Below, piece after piece: positions 43,649-52,430 of a DNA stretch of 64,000 nucleotides. The notes under the pieces are model-generated. The model made no database searches. It saw only the letters and a list, made by a program, of their open reading frames with translations, and was not told the origin of the DNA. Origin of the DNA: Paenibacillus spongiae. GTDB lineage: Bacteria > Bacillota > Bacilli > Paenibacillales > Paenibacillaceae. Within the stretch, counting starts at the first letter, position 1, and each line of letters begins with the position of its first letter. The stretch spans positions 4,234,501 through 4,298,500 of the forward strand of contig NZ_CP091430.1 of NCBI RefSeq assembly GCF_024734895.1, given 5' to 3'. A program made the position numbers and the translations under genes.

Positions 43649-45049
43649 CTACTTCATAATTCGCTTCACAAGCCCCAGCTTGTTCCGGGATGACGGATAA
43701 CGGAAGCTCAGATCGAACCGATTCGTCTGCTTCAAGATGCTCTTGTAATGGCTGAAGGTTTGAAAGCTGTATTCGCCATGATAGCTGCCCATCCCGCTCC
43801 CTCCTACACCGCCGAAAGGCAGATGCGGCGTCGCAATGTGCATGAGCGTGTCGTTGATACAGCCGCCCCCGAAGGAAATGCTTGTCGTAATCCGCCGCTG
43901 CACATCCGCATTGTCAGAGAATAGATACAAGGCGAGCGGCTTCGGATGGCGATTGACCGTATCGATCACGTCTTGAAGATCGTCATAGGCTATAATCGGC
44001 AATATGGGGCCGAATATTTCATCCTGCATGACGGCGTCATTCCAATCCACCTGATCCAGCAGCGTGGGAGCGATCTTATGCTTGTCCGCATCATAGGTTC
44101 CGCCATAGACAACCGTTCCGTCCTTCAGATAGGCCAGCAATCGGTTGAAATGCTTCTCGTTCACAATTTTTCCGTAACGATCCAGACGGATCGGATCCGA
44201 ACCGTAAAATTGCTCGACGGCTTCCTGAATCGCCAGAATAAGCTGCGGCTTCATCGATTGATGCACATACAAATAATCGGGCGCGATACAGGTTTGTCCG
44301 ACATTCATAAACTTGCCGAATGCGATCCGCTTGGCGGCCAGCTTCACATTCGCATCGTTGTGAACGATACAAGGACTCTTGCCTCCCAATTCAAGCGTGA
44401 CCGGGATCAACCGCTTGGCTGCGGCCTCCATCACTACTTTTCCTACACCCGTGCTTCCTGTAAAAAAGATATAATCGAAGGGCTGCTTCAAGAGCGCTTG
44501 GCTCGCTTCAAGTCCGCCTTCGATTACGGCCAGATAGTCCGGATGAAAAAAATCGCCTATTATCCTGGCCATCACCTTCGACACATTCGGCGTCAGCTCG
44601 GACGGTTTAATGACAGCCGTGTTCCCGGCGGCCATCGCGCCGATCAGCGGAGCCAACACCAGCTGGAACGGATAGTTCCAAGGCGCGATGATGAGTACCG
44701 TCCCATAGGGCTCGGGCTGCACCCAGCCTTTGGAGCCGATATGCGTCAGCGCGGTTTTCACCCGTCTTTGCTTCGCCCATTTCTTCAGCTTCTTAACGGT
44801 CAGGTTAATCTCTTGATAGACGAAGCCGACTTCGCTCGTATAAGCTTCCATATCCGATTTGCCCAAATCCATATATAGCGCCTTTAATATGTCTTCCTCG
44901 TTGCGCTTCACAGCTTCCTTCAGCCGATGCAGCTGCGCTAATCGGAAGGCAACGGACCTCGTCTCCAATCCGGCAAAATATAGTTTCTGCTTCCGGACCG
45001 CCTCATCGATATCGGTCTCCGTCCATTCACGGACCGTCGATTGACTCAT
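43649..45049 (-). CDS. Aldehyde dehydrogenase (class 3/YwdH-like)
   Basis: 466 residues, the short form without an N-terminal extension. Evidence: GTVLIIAPWNYPFQLVLAP, KPSELTPNVSKVMA, FFTGSTGVGKVVMEAA, TLELGGKSPCIV with the general-base Glu, and GQTCIAPDYLYVH with the catalytic Cys near 240. It oxidises a range of aldehydes with NAD(P)+. ATG 45049 has GGAGG seven bases upstream and is favoured over ATG 45055. It lies 15 bases after the phosphoesterase gene on the same strand. Confidence 0.93.
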   Translation of the reverse strand: MSQSTVREWTETDIDEAVRKQKLYFAGLETRSVAFRLAQLHRLKEAVKRNEEDILKALYMDLGKSDMEAYTSEVGFVYQEINLTVKKLKKWAKQRRVKTALTHIGSKGWVQPEPYGTVLIIAPWNYPFQLVLAPLIGAMAAGNTAVIKPSELTPNVSKVMARIIGDFFHPDYLAVIEGGLEASQALLKQPFDYIFFTGSTGVGKVVMEAAAKRLIPVTLELGGKSPCIVHNDANVKLAAKRIAFGKFMNVGQTCIAPDYLYVHQSMKPQLILAIQEAVEQFYGSDPIRLDRYGKIVNEKHFNRLLAYLKDGTVVYGGTYDADKHKIAPTLLDQVDWNDAVMQDEIFGPILPIIAYDDLQDVIDTVNRHPKPLALYLFSDNADVQRRITTSISFGGGCINDTLMHIATPHLPFGGVGGSGMGSYHGEYSFQTFSHYKSILKQTNRFDLSFRYPSSRNKLGLVKRIMK

Positions 45050-45064
45050 CTGCATGCCTCCAAG

Positions 45065-45571
45065 CTAATCTTTATCGTCGTAATAAACATGGTCGGCCTT
45101 CAAGAAACCTGGATTCAGCTTCATAATGCCGAACGAGTAGCGCGGCTGTCTTCTCTTGTCCGTCGGCGATCCTGGATTGAACAGGAGGACGCTTCCGGCC
45201 TGCCTCTTGAGCGGAATGTGCGAATGACCGAATATAATGACGTCCATCCCCATCCCTATGAACGTATCCAGCGCTCTATTCTCGGTATTTAACCGTTTGC
45301 CCGTCCCGTGCCCATGCACGATACCGATCCGGTGCCCTTCATATTCGAGCTGTTTCCGTAAACCGAACTGCTTGATAATGCCTGCTCCGTCATTATTACC
45401 CGCTACCCCGATAGTTGGAGCATAAGCTGCCAATTCTTCGTAAACGGACAACTGTGTCCAATCGCCGGCATGAATAATGGCATCCGCGTCTCTCAGTTCC
45501 CATAATAACCGATCCGGAAGCTTCTTCGCCATCCGCGGCATATGCGTATCGGATACGACAACGATCTTCAT
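45065..45571 (-). CDS. YfcE/YsnB-family metallophosphoesterase
   Basis: 168 residues with the complete calcineurin-like metal site: VVSDTHMPRMA, IIHAGDWTQ, GVAGNNDG, GIVHGHGTG and IFGHSHIP. The family hydrolyses small phosphodiesters with Mn2+; the in vivo substrate is not settled. Precedes the aldehyde dehydrogenase in what looks like a two-gene operon. Confidence 0.92.
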   Translation of the reverse strand: MKIVVVSDTHMPRMAKKLPDRLLWELRDADAIIHAGDWTQLSVYEELAAYAPTIGVAGNNDGAGIIKQFGLRKQLEYEGHRIGIVHGHGTGKRLNTENRALDTFIGMGMDVIIFGHSHIPLKRQAGSVLLFNPGSPTDKRRQPRYSFGIMKLNPGFLKADHVYYDDKD

Positions 45572-45909
45572 GCTTCATAACCTCTATTCTCGACTAGGTT
45601 TCGCGGATGCAGCCATCCGAAGGCCATCCTGCCGTCCATTCATGCATCTACTTAACTATACGGTAAAACCTGCCGCCATATCCATCTTCAAGCCCGTCTT
45701 TTCCTGCAAGTCAAAAAGACAGGATTCCCGCTTAACTATGGGAAACCTGCCCTTATAAGGATTGATCCGTTGAATCGCTTCCTTGCGGGTCTGCTCGCTC
45801 AGCAGAAAATATCCTTCACTTTGTTCTATGTTCGCTAACCCATACAAAAAAACCGAACATCGCGGATGCGAGTTCGGCTTCAGGTATGGCGGTTATGGAT
45901 GATAGCTTC
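45572..45909. other. Spacer with terminator and a possible coding remnant
   Basis: 338 bases. The right end holds the terminator of the secreted-protein gene. A minus-strand frame at 45656-45847 could encode LSEQTRKEAIQRINPYKGRF-type sequence of protein-like composition, but its only start (TTG) lies in the terminator U-tract and has no Shine-Dalgarno site. Treated as a possible remnant, not a gene. Confidence 0.35.
45846..45877 (-). terminator. Rho-independent terminator of the secreted-protein gene
   Basis: CCGAAC-TCGC / GCGA-GTTCGG stem (one bulged T), followed on the minus strand by TTTTTTTG. Confidence 0.9.
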
Positions 45910-46425
45910 TTAAGGAAGGTATTGTTGAATGATCTTCACGACTTTGCCGTCCTGTACCGTCAGATGGAACGGATACTGGCTGACGTCGACAATCTTGTTG
46001 TTCATAAATATTTCTTGGAACTCCGTCAGCGTGACGGCTTGATTCCAATCCACGTCAACATCTTCGATCTTGCCGGTTTTGTCAAACACCTGCATAACGA
46101 TCTGGGCGTTAGGAGCAACCTCGAGGGCGTGAAGCTCCTCTTTATCATTCACAATATAATAACCGTCCGGTGTTCCTTCTTCGCCGGAATCCGGTTCGCG
46201 CTCGAGAAATACTTTGTCGGCTTCGGCACCTTCGTACCAGTCGATATCGTCTACGGTAAGAAGCACCTTACCATCCTTATTAACAATTTGATGTATGTAG
46301 GCGGTGGTTGTATCGGATGTCTTCTCAACGGGTTTATATTCTTCATTCCCGACTGCATATGCGGTTGCAATAAAAAATAATACGGCCAATCCTGTTACAG
46401 CGACGCTCAAACCTGTTTTTTTCAT
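45910..46425 (-). CDS. Secreted or membrane-anchored hypothetical protein
   Basis: 171 residues. N-terminal signal peptide or anchor (MKKTGLSVAVTGLAVLFF, then IATAYAVG, which suits a signal peptidase site). The mature part is acidic with repeated beta-strand patterns (KVLLTVDDIDWYEG, GYYIVNDKEELHALEV, IVMQVFDKTGKI) and no cysteine. No family recognised. Start preceded by AGGAGAGG. Monocistronic with a strong terminator. Confidence 0.75.
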   Translation of the reverse strand: MKKTGLSVAVTGLAVLFFIATAYAVGNEEYKPVEKTSDTTTAYIHQIVNKDGKVLLTVDDIDWYEGAEADKVFLEREPDSGEEGTPDGYYIVNDKEELHALEVAPNAQIVMQVFDKTGKIEDVDVDWNQAVTLTEFQEIFMNNKIVDVSQYPFHLTVQDGKVVKIIQQYLP

Positions 46426-47109
46426 ATTGAACCTCTCCTTTAATCATGCATCCGATGTTCGCACCAAGCTGCTTAGCTACTGACTGCTTCACACTTCTTT
46501 CACAGATCCGAAACCGTATTCCAACAATTTCTTACCCTGTTATAACTATAAACGAGCGTAGTGCCCAATTTGTTTCAAAAAGGTTACAAATCCTAAAGAA
46601 AAGTTGTCACCAATTTTTGAACAGTATAAGCCTAAGCTTATCGGGGGCGGAAGGGTGGTAGGTGACTGATGCAATTCGAAGCAGAAGCAACTGTTTTGGG
46701 GTCGATCCTTCTGCAGTCTGATTTGATTGACGACTGCTATCTTCAGCCAGAAGGATTATTTCCTCTATTTCTAACATTTTGGAATCCGTAGACTTGAAAC
46801 AAATATCCCCCCCAAAGCTGGGGGTTGTACAGTACTGCTTAACTCCAAGAATATAATTCAAATCTGTTAATTGCTAAGATATCTTCAATACTGGTCATTC
46901 GGCCGTCCTGAACATCGCCACGTTCCGCTCCTCTCGCCTAAAGAACTTTATTTTTCGCCAAAGAACTTAAACTCCCCACTTTAATTTCCCTCATCATGGA
47001 GACCTAATTAGATATTCCCGTTTCTTCCGTTCTGTAGTAGAATGGTGCAGACTGGAAACCCAGTCACACATAATCCAACAGAGGGAGAATAATGAAGGGG
47101 ATGACATCA
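46426..47109. other. Spacer containing a helicase remnant and short repeats
   Basis: About 680 AT-rich bases. Holds the DnaB-like remnant (46669-46791), a CCCCC/GGGGG hairpin near 46807-46824, and a direct repeat CGCC(T)AAAGAACTT at 46935-46948 and 46956-46968. A small stem GACTGG/CCAGTC lies at about 47050. No intact gene found. Confidence 0.5.
46669..46791 (+). pseudogene. Remnant of a DnaB-like replicative helicase N-terminus
   Basis: A 40-codon frame starting MQFEAEATVLGSILLQ, then SDLIDDCYLQPE. This matches the start of the DnaB N-terminal domain (E-A-E-x-x-V-L-G-x-I-L pattern followed by a short acidic helix). After LQPE the frame drifts and stops at 46791. A one-base shift would extend it by eight codons, so a frameshift is likely. 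No helicase core is present nearby. A relic of a prophage or other mobile element is the likely source. Confidence 0.6.
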
Positions 47110-47862
47110 ATGAAAAAGAAAGTAATCTGGTCAAGCATCATAGCAACGTTCATGTTAGTCTTGGCAGCCGCAGGCGGTTATGCCGCAGCAAAGATGACGC
47201 TAATCGTCGATGGTAAGAAAGCATCTGTAGATCCAGTGGTAATCAAAGGAGTTACATACGTACCGCTGAGAGCTGCGGGAGAGATGCTTGGCGCAACCGT
47301 ACAGTATGAGTCAAGTACGAATACAGTTAAGGTTACGAGCAAGGGAGCAACCGCCCCCACTGCACCTAAAACTGATATTCCTTCGAAAGAAACCAGTTCG
47401 AAAATTGGTTATTCGCGCAGTACGCCTGCGCCAATTGGTTCAAAAGTGACTTTTGATGCGGATGGTCTCCTTGATAAATATACGGCTGAGATCGCATTGG
47501 AAGAGGTAATCCGTGGAAGTGAAGCAGGGAACAAGGTTGCCTCCGCAAATATGTTTAACGATGCTGCTCCAGAGGGGTACGAGTACTTACTGGCAAAAAT
47601 AAACGTCAAAGTCCTTTCGAATAAAAAAGCGGATGCTACGGTTTCAATAAGTGGTTTACAGTTTACACTCGTCTCTTCGGATGGTAAAGATTATAATTCA
47701 GTTATTGTAGTAGCTCCGGAACCAGAACTACGATCCAATCTTTATGCGGGAGCATCACACAGCGGTTGGGCTGTCTTTCTTGTTAAAACAGATGATAAAT
47801 CTCCATTGATTACATTTGGCCGTAACTTTGATGGAACCGGCGGAATTTGGCTAAAACCATAA
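47110..47862 (+). CDS. Secreted protein with copper-amine-oxidase-like N-terminal domain and DUF4352-like C-terminus
   Basis: 250 residues. Signal peptide (KKKVIWSSIIATFMLVLAAAGGYAAA), then a pfam07833-type stalk domain MTLIVDGKKASVDPVVIKG and TYVPLRAAGEMLGATVQY (about 28-75), a Thr/Pro/Ser linker, and a C-terminal beta sandwich (about 140-250: YLLAKINVKVLSNKKADATV, SGWAVFLVKTDDKSP). These combinations are common cell-surface proteins in Paenibacillus. ATG 47110 has AAGGGG nine bases upstream. Base composition is more AT-rich than average here. Confidence 0.85.
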   Translation: MKKKVIWSSIIATFMLVLAAAGGYAAAKMTLIVDGKKASVDPVVIKGVTYVPLRAAGEMLGATVQYESSTNTVKVTSKGATAPTAPKTDIPSKETSSKIGYSRSTPAPIGSKVTFDADGLLDKYTAEIALEEVIRGSEAGNKVASANMFNDAAPEGYEYLLAKINVKVLSNKKADATVSISGLQFTLVSSDGKDYNSVIVVAPEPELRSNLYAGASHSGWAVFLVKTDDKSPLITFGRNFDGTGGIWLKP

Positions 47863-47870
47863 AAAACAAA

Positions 47871-47905
47871 AAGCCCTCACCAGCCGATTAGGTCAGTGAG
47901 GGCTT
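47871..47905. terminator. Bidirectional terminator
   Basis: AAGCCCTCAC/GTGAGGGCTT perfect 10-bp stem preceded by AAAAAACAAA and followed by TTTGC; lies between convergent genes. Confidence 0.85.
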
Positions 47906-47936
47906 TGCATTTAGAATGTCGATGAGATGGCTGGTA

Positions 47937-48695
47937 CTAGATAACAATTTCTTCTTCATTGACGAAGAATTCAATGAAGCTTCTCCCGAACATCGAGATA
48001 AAATAATTATCATTTTTAGTGAGCCTCTTAAATCTGGCAAGTTTTGCTGATTTTCCTTTTGAGGCTGCCTCCAGAAAATTCTGAATGTCAATCACATTCC
48101 GGTACAGATGATCTACTTCAGATTCGCGCCGGGTTTTTAAAAGTCCTAATCTAGCCAATTTTTCTCTAACGGCAAGGTATTGATCTTCATCTAAATTCCA
48201 AGAAGGTAGCAAATCTGTATACTGATTTGTATTGGTTCCATTACTGATTTCATAATAGAATTTCAGAACAGATATATCAGCCATCCTAAGCTCCCGGAGG
48301 GTATCATAATAGGTCAGAACAAAATCTTCTTGAACCACCTCGTGTAAGGATAAACTCAACAATCCATTGACTAAAAATTTTATCTTCTCTTCTTGTATTT
48401 CATCAATTGCATATTCCGTTACAACGCCAACATATTTTTCTTTTAATGACTCCATTACCGTTTCTTCAACTCGTGAAAGCCTTTCATCAAAAAGATGTTC
48501 CTTTGCTTTCACTTCCTCGGCAAAACGTGCGATATTTTGCTCTGTCCTCTTTTGTTTGTAAGACATATAGGCTGAAGTGACTCCTGGTAAAATCTGACCA
48601 GCTACCCCGTCGGAGATGACACTTCCGATAATTGATGCTGTTCCTTCGCCACCAACATCAAAAATATCCTTTATCTTCCTCTTTAATTTGTCCAT
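47937..48695 (-). CDS. Unrecognised 252-aa protein with a glycine-rich hydrophobic segment
   Basis: No family recognised. Residues 1-12 are basic (MDKLKRKIKDIF), 13-45 are Gly/Ala/Ile-rich (GGEGTASIIGSVISDGVAG) and could insert in a membrane. A charged coiled coil follows at 48-110 (RTEQNIARFAEEVKAKEHLF), and then a helical domain whose end resembles a winged helix (YLAVREKLARLGLLKTRRE). ATG 48695 follows GGAGGGGG; the frame extends to 48740 without a site. AT-rich, beside a helicase relic, so an accessory defence, toxin-related or phage-derived role is conceivable but not shown. Confidence 0.7.
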   Translation of the reverse strand: MDKLKRKIKDIFDVGGEGTASIIGSVISDGVAGQILPGVTSAYMSYKQKRTEQNIARFAEEVKAKEHLFDERLSRVEETVMESLKEKYVGVVTEYAIDEIQEEKIKFLVNGLLSLSLHEVVQEDFVLTYYDTLRELRMADISVLKFYYEISNGTNTNQYTDLLPSWNLDEDQYLAVREKLARLGLLKTRRESEVDHLYRNVIDIQNFLEAASKGKSAKLARFKRLTKNDNYFISMFGRSFIEFFVNEEEIVI

Positions 48696-49248
48696 AGTTA
48701 ACCCCCTCCGTAAAGTTTCATTCGATAGAGAGGGATTCATTTCCTTTTTTACCTATGGAGGAGATCCGACTAACTCCAACTAGAAGGGAATGCTAAATGA
48801 CCCCTACATGAACGACATCCCGTGGGAAATCATCTATGACGATAACGGCCGGGTGATAGGGCTCGTTCCTTGGCGCTTTTTCCAAAGCCGGCTCCGATGC
48901 TCCGTTCATTTATTCATGCATATTGTTCGCCTTTGCGATCATAAAATGGTTATATAAGGCAATATACCAAGATAACATCGGATCAAAGGCGAATAATCGG
49001 ACATACACCTGTTGACGCATTCGTCTTTATGCGTTACGATTTCCATGCACAACACCATATGACTGTTCGTATATCCTCAAAGATAAGGTTTGGGGGTTTC
49101 TACAAGGAACCTTAAATTCCTGGCTACGAATGGGTTGCCTTTCGCATACCCGTTTGCCGCCAGGTTTTTTTCATCGGTTTGGCGCTTTCTGTGCGAAAGA
49201 CAGGCGTGTCGACGAAACGATACAAATCGGGGAGGAACGATTCACAGG
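48696..49248. other. Spacer with a possible short coding remnant and a long inverted repeat
   Basis: The plus-strand frame 48790-48957 starts MLNDPYMNDIPWEIIYDDNG and continues RVIGLVPWRFF, protein-like for about 33 residues, then degenerates. A weak site (AGAAGGG) abuts its ATG. Arms TTCGCCTTTGCGATC (48926-48940) and GATCAAAGGCGAA (48981-48993) form an inverted repeat. Nothing else seen before the FAD enzyme. Confidence 0.35.
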
Positions 49249-50676
49249 ATGAACAAGTACGATGTCATTGTGGTAGGCGCCGGCCCCGCCGGCATATTCG
49301 CATGTTATGAATTATCATTGAAAGCACCGCATTGGAAAGTGCTGCTGGTTGATAAAGGGCATGATATTTACCGCAGAAGCTGCCCGATTCTGGAAGAGAA
49401 AATCAAGCTATGTCCGCCGCCGGGCGGCAGGAAGGAATACGCCGGCTGCTTGCCCGCCTGCTCGATTACGGCAGGCTTCGGCGGCGCGGGTGCATACAGT
49501 GACGGCAAGTTTAACATCACGACTGAATTCGGCGGCTGGCTGACCGACTATATGGCCCCTTCGAAAGTTTTGGAACTGATCCAATACGTCGATGATATTA
49601 ACCTCAAGCACGGGGCTGCGACCTCGATTACCGATCCGACAACCGAGACGATCCGCAATATTGAGCAGCGGGGCTACGCGGCTGGTTTGAAGCTGCTGCG
49701 CGCGCAGGTGCGACATTTGGGTACGGAGCAGAATCTCGAAATTTTACAGTCCATCTACGAATATTTGAAACCTCGCATAGACATGTCATTCAAGACTGAA
49801 GTCGATGATATCGCCACGGCCCGCGCAGATGACGGGCATCGAATTACTGGAATCGTATTGAAGAACGGAAGCCTAATCGAAGCTGATTCGGTTATGATTG
49901 CTCCTGGCCGCGACGGTTCGGCTTGGCTAACCGAGGTGCTGAAGAAGCGACGGCTGAAGATGTACAACAACCAGGTCGATGTCGGCGTCCGCGTCGAAAC
50001 GTCCGACGTCGTCATGAGAGAGATCAACGAGCATCTATATGAGGGTAAATTCATCTATAACACAACCGTCGGTACCCGGGTCCGTACGTTCTGCAGCAAC
50101 CCTTCCGGACATGTGGTCGTAGAGAATCATAGCGGCGTTATGGCCGCTAACGGGCATTCCTTCAAGGACCCGGCGCTCGGCTCCGCGAACACGAACTTTG
50201 CTTTGCTCGTGTCCCATAAATTTACGGAGCCCTTCGATAAGCCGAATGAGTATGCCCGCGAAATTTGCAAGAGAGCGAATGATCTTTCAAGCGGAGGCAT
50301 TATTGTTCAGAAGTATGGGGATATATTACGGGGCCGCCGTTCGACGGCTAGCCGGATCCAGGAAGGCTTTCTCGAGCCGACGCTCAAGGAAGCTGTGGCT
50401 GGCGACCTCGGTCTCGTCCTGCCCTATAACACGATGAAAAGCCTGGTCGAGATGGTGGAGGCGCTGGAGAAAGTAACGCCCGGCATCGCTTCCGAGCATA
50501 CGCTGTTTTATGGCGTGGAGGCCAAGTTCTATTCCGCCAGACCGAAACTGTCCACCGAGCTGGAGACCGAGATACGCGGCTTGTACTGCGGCGGCGATGG
50601 TGCCGGAATTACAAGGGGATTGGCGCAAGCCGGCGCGGCGGGTATATGGATTGCCCGCAGCATGATCAACCGGTAG
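49249..50676 (+). CDS. FAD-dependent dehydrogenase (COG2509-like)
   Basis: 475 residues. Dinucleotide fold KYDVIVVGAGPAGIFACYELS at the N-terminus, cysteine-containing region CPILEEKIKLCPPPGGRKEYAGCLPAC, then GFGGAGAYSDGKFN, and the C-terminal FAD motif IRGLYCGGDGAGITRGLAQAGAAGIWIARSM. This is the layout of the poorly characterised long FAD dehydrogenases related to YhfW-type proteins. The frame is open from 49090, but ATG 49249 begins directly at the Rossmann strand with GGGGAGG upstream (long spacing). Cytoplasmic; substrate unknown. Confidence 0.88.
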   Translation: MNKYDVIVVGAGPAGIFACYELSLKAPHWKVLLVDKGHDIYRRSCPILEEKIKLCPPPGGRKEYAGCLPACSITAGFGGAGAYSDGKFNITTEFGGWLTDYMAPSKVLELIQYVDDINLKHGAATSITDPTTETIRNIEQRGYAAGLKLLRAQVRHLGTEQNLEILQSIYEYLKPRIDMSFKTEVDDIATARADDGHRITGIVLKNGSLIEADSVMIAPGRDGSAWLTEVLKKRRLKMYNNQVDVGVRVETSDVVMREINEHLYEGKFIYNTTVGTRVRTFCSNPSGHVVVENHSGVMAANGHSFKDPALGSANTNFALLVSHKFTEPFDKPNEYAREICKRANDLSSGGIIVQKYGDILRGRRSTASRIQEGFLEPTLKEAVAGDLGLVLPYNTMKSLVEMVEALEKVTPGIASEHTLFYGVEAKFYSARPKLSTELETEIRGLYCGGDGAGITRGLAQAGAAGIWIARSMINR

Positions 50677-50718
50677 CATTCATCGATGGTTTGGGTATAA
50701 GATTCGATATATACGAAG

Positions 50719-50781
50719 AAACCTTTCCATTGTAGATGGAAGATAACGCCTCCATTCGAACAAGGAAAGGTTTTGTTTTTT
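50719..50781 (+). terminator. Terminator of the FAD dehydrogenase gene
   Basis: AAACCTTTCC pairs with GGAAAGGTTT over a long loop, followed by TTGTTTTTT. Confidence 0.75.
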
Positions 50782-50791
50782 CACTCGAAAT

Positions 50792-50850
50792 TGTTCAAGA
50801 ACCTGGCAATAACAGCGACCGGAAATACTTTCGGCTGCGCAGCTCTTGTT
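50792..50850 (+). repeat. Dispersed repeat element, right-half copy D
   Basis: TTCAAGA, then AACAGCGACCG and the following flank through CTGCGCAGCTCTTG align with the right half of copy A (TTCAAGATAATCCGGG, AACAGCGACCG, GAGCATCTTG). The left arm is absent; the terminator takes its place. Confidence 0.45.
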
Positions 50851-51417
50851 TTATACTGCCCGGAATAAACCGTATCCTTCCAGCGGGACGATCGGGTTTC
50901 CGTCAATGAGAAGCCCGTCCGACTTGCGCCCCAGCGCAATATGAACCAGCCATTTGGTAAAGCCGGCGACGTTCATCTCCGCCATCTCTTCCAGGCTGTA
51001 GAATCCGGCTGCATCCACTTCAATCCCATCGGGAACAGGCTCTCCGCCTACATAGTCCATGGCGAAGGCGACATATACGTTATGAATCATCCGCGGCTGA
51101 TCGCGGAATGCGACGACTGTCGTTACAACCGCATCAATGCCGGCCTCTTCCTTCACTTCTCTGCGAATCGTCTCATGGATGAGCTCCGTTTGCTCGACGT
51201 AACCGCCCGGGTTGGTCCAATACCCTCTTCCGGGCTCTTGGGCCCTGCGAACAAGCAATACCTTCTCGTCACGGACTACCAGCGCACCGACTCCGATGCT
51301 GTAATTGCCCCAGTGCACGAATTTGCACGTAAGATCTGAACAAGCCATTCGCATGGTCCCGTCAATATCACGCAGGATAAGCGGTGCCCCGCATGTCATA
51401 CAGAATTTAGCCTCCAT
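50851..51417 (-). CDS. NUDIX hydrolase with N-terminal zinc ribbon
   Basis: 188 residues. A zinc-ribbon-like pair (FCMTCGAPL and MACSDLTCKF) precedes the NUDIX domain, whose box runs from GGYVEQTE through IRREVKEEAGI, intact with all catalytic Glu residues. The arrangement resembles NADH pyrophosphatase (NudC)-like and ADP-ribose-type enzymes. Role: hydrolysis of a nucleoside diphosphate-linked substrate. Start after GGGGGAGAATGT. It follows the sugar isomerase gene on the minus strand, 13 bases downstream. Confidence 0.9.
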   Translation of the reverse strand: MEAKFCMTCGAPLILRDIDGTMRMACSDLTCKFVHWGNYSIGVGALVVRDEKVLLVRRAQEPGRGYWTNPGGYVEQTELIHETIRREVKEEAGIDAVVTTVVAFRDQPRMIHNVYVAFAMDYVGGEPVPDGIEVDAAGFYSLEEMAEMNVAGFTKWLVHIALGRKSDGLLIDGNPIVPLEGYGLFRAV

Positions 51418-51430
51418 ACATTCTCCCCCG

Positions 51431-52261
51431 TTATGTCAGGTAAGGAGCGGCTAACGCTCTTACCCTTTGGATACCTTCCCACATATCGCCAGGCCCGTCG
51501 TATACAAGCGTTATCGGTCCTTCATAGCCGGCATCCTTCACGATCTCCAGGCAGCGCACAAATTCTGTCCCGTCCGGCATTCCTTCCGCATCCGTCATCG
51601 CTTTGGCGTGAATTGACTCGCTGCGGGGAACGGTCCGGATAAGCGATTCGTATTTATCCGCGCCTTTGAAATTCCCGAAATCGGATGTAAAGCCCAGATG
51701 GTCGCCGCAATTGTCAAGCAGAGCCACACAGTTGTCGGCCGTGGACGTCAAGGAATGAAAATTCTCGGTTACGACCCGGACGCCGCGAGGTGAAGCGTAG
51801 TCGATTAACTCATGAAGTGCGGCAGCTGCGCGGTCGAAGCCTGCCTGGTCGGAGGGATCCGAGTCGCCAGCGATAATACGGATCCGTTCTGCTCCAGCTG
51901 CGGCTGCATAATCGATCCATTGCTTCATGAATGCAATATCGGCCGTCCTGCGCGCCGGATCGGGACTCGCAATGTCGCCGTAATCCAGAAGCAGCGTATA
52001 CAGCCGAATACCGGCTGCTTGAATGGCTTGACGGAGCTTGCCCAAATACTCTGCGCTCGTTTCCGGCAGATTGAAGTGGCATAGCTCTACAGCGGAAAAC
52101 CCCTTCTCCGCAAGAATACCCGGCAGGTCAAGCAGCGGCACGGTTTCAGGCTGCTGCTGGATTTCTACCGTATGTGTCCTGCTAACTGCATCCCAGCGTG
52201 TCCAATGCAGCGGTCCGAGATGCCGGTGCAGGCTCCACGTCGTTAACGATAAATAAGGCAT
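51431..52261 (-). CDS. Sugar phosphate isomerase/epimerase-like TIM barrel
   Basis: 276 residues: GFSAVELCHFNLPETS, LYTLLLDYGDI, RIRIIAGDSDPSD, VRVVTENFHSLTST, LGFTSDFGNFKGADKY and GPITLVYDGPG. The Glu/Asp/His metal pattern is partly altered relative to the xylose-isomerase-like family (final Glu position is Asp in YDGPG), so activity may differ. The ATG at 52261 follows GGAGGGATCCAACCC; the frame upstream lacks a site. Probably transcribed with the NUDIX gene. Confidence 0.82.
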   Translation of the reverse strand: MPYLSLTTWSLHRHLGPLHWTRWDAVSRTHTVEIQQQPETVPLLDLPGILAEKGFSAVELCHFNLPETSAEYLGKLRQAIQAAGIRLYTLLLDYGDIASPDPARRTADIAFMKQWIDYAAAAGAERIRIIAGDSDPSDQAGFDRAAAALHELIDYASPRGVRVVTENFHSLTSTADNCVALLDNCGDHLGFTSDFGNFKGADKYESLIRTVPRSESIHAKAMTDAEGMPDGTEFVRCLEIVKDAGYEGPITLVYDGPGDMWEGIQRVRALAAPYLT

Positions 52262-52430
52262 GGGTTGGATCCCTCCATAAAACGCATATGTAGTGTATTG
52301 AATTTCTAACATTCGTCATGAGTGGTCTCACATCTGAAGCATACTCGCAATTCGGGTAAGTTACAATATAAAATAATCTTCCGCTCAAGCCGTTTATGAT
52401 GGAATGGATCCTCCAGAATGAATCATTTGC

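Noticed and set aside
43946-44878. 310-aa plus-strand frame opposite aldehyde dehydrogenase
   Set aside because: Antisense shadow; no ribosome-binding site and no domain.
46607-46861. 84-aa minus-strand frame
   Set aside because: Opposite the DnaB-like remnant; no ribosome-binding site, and the plus strand explains the sequence better.
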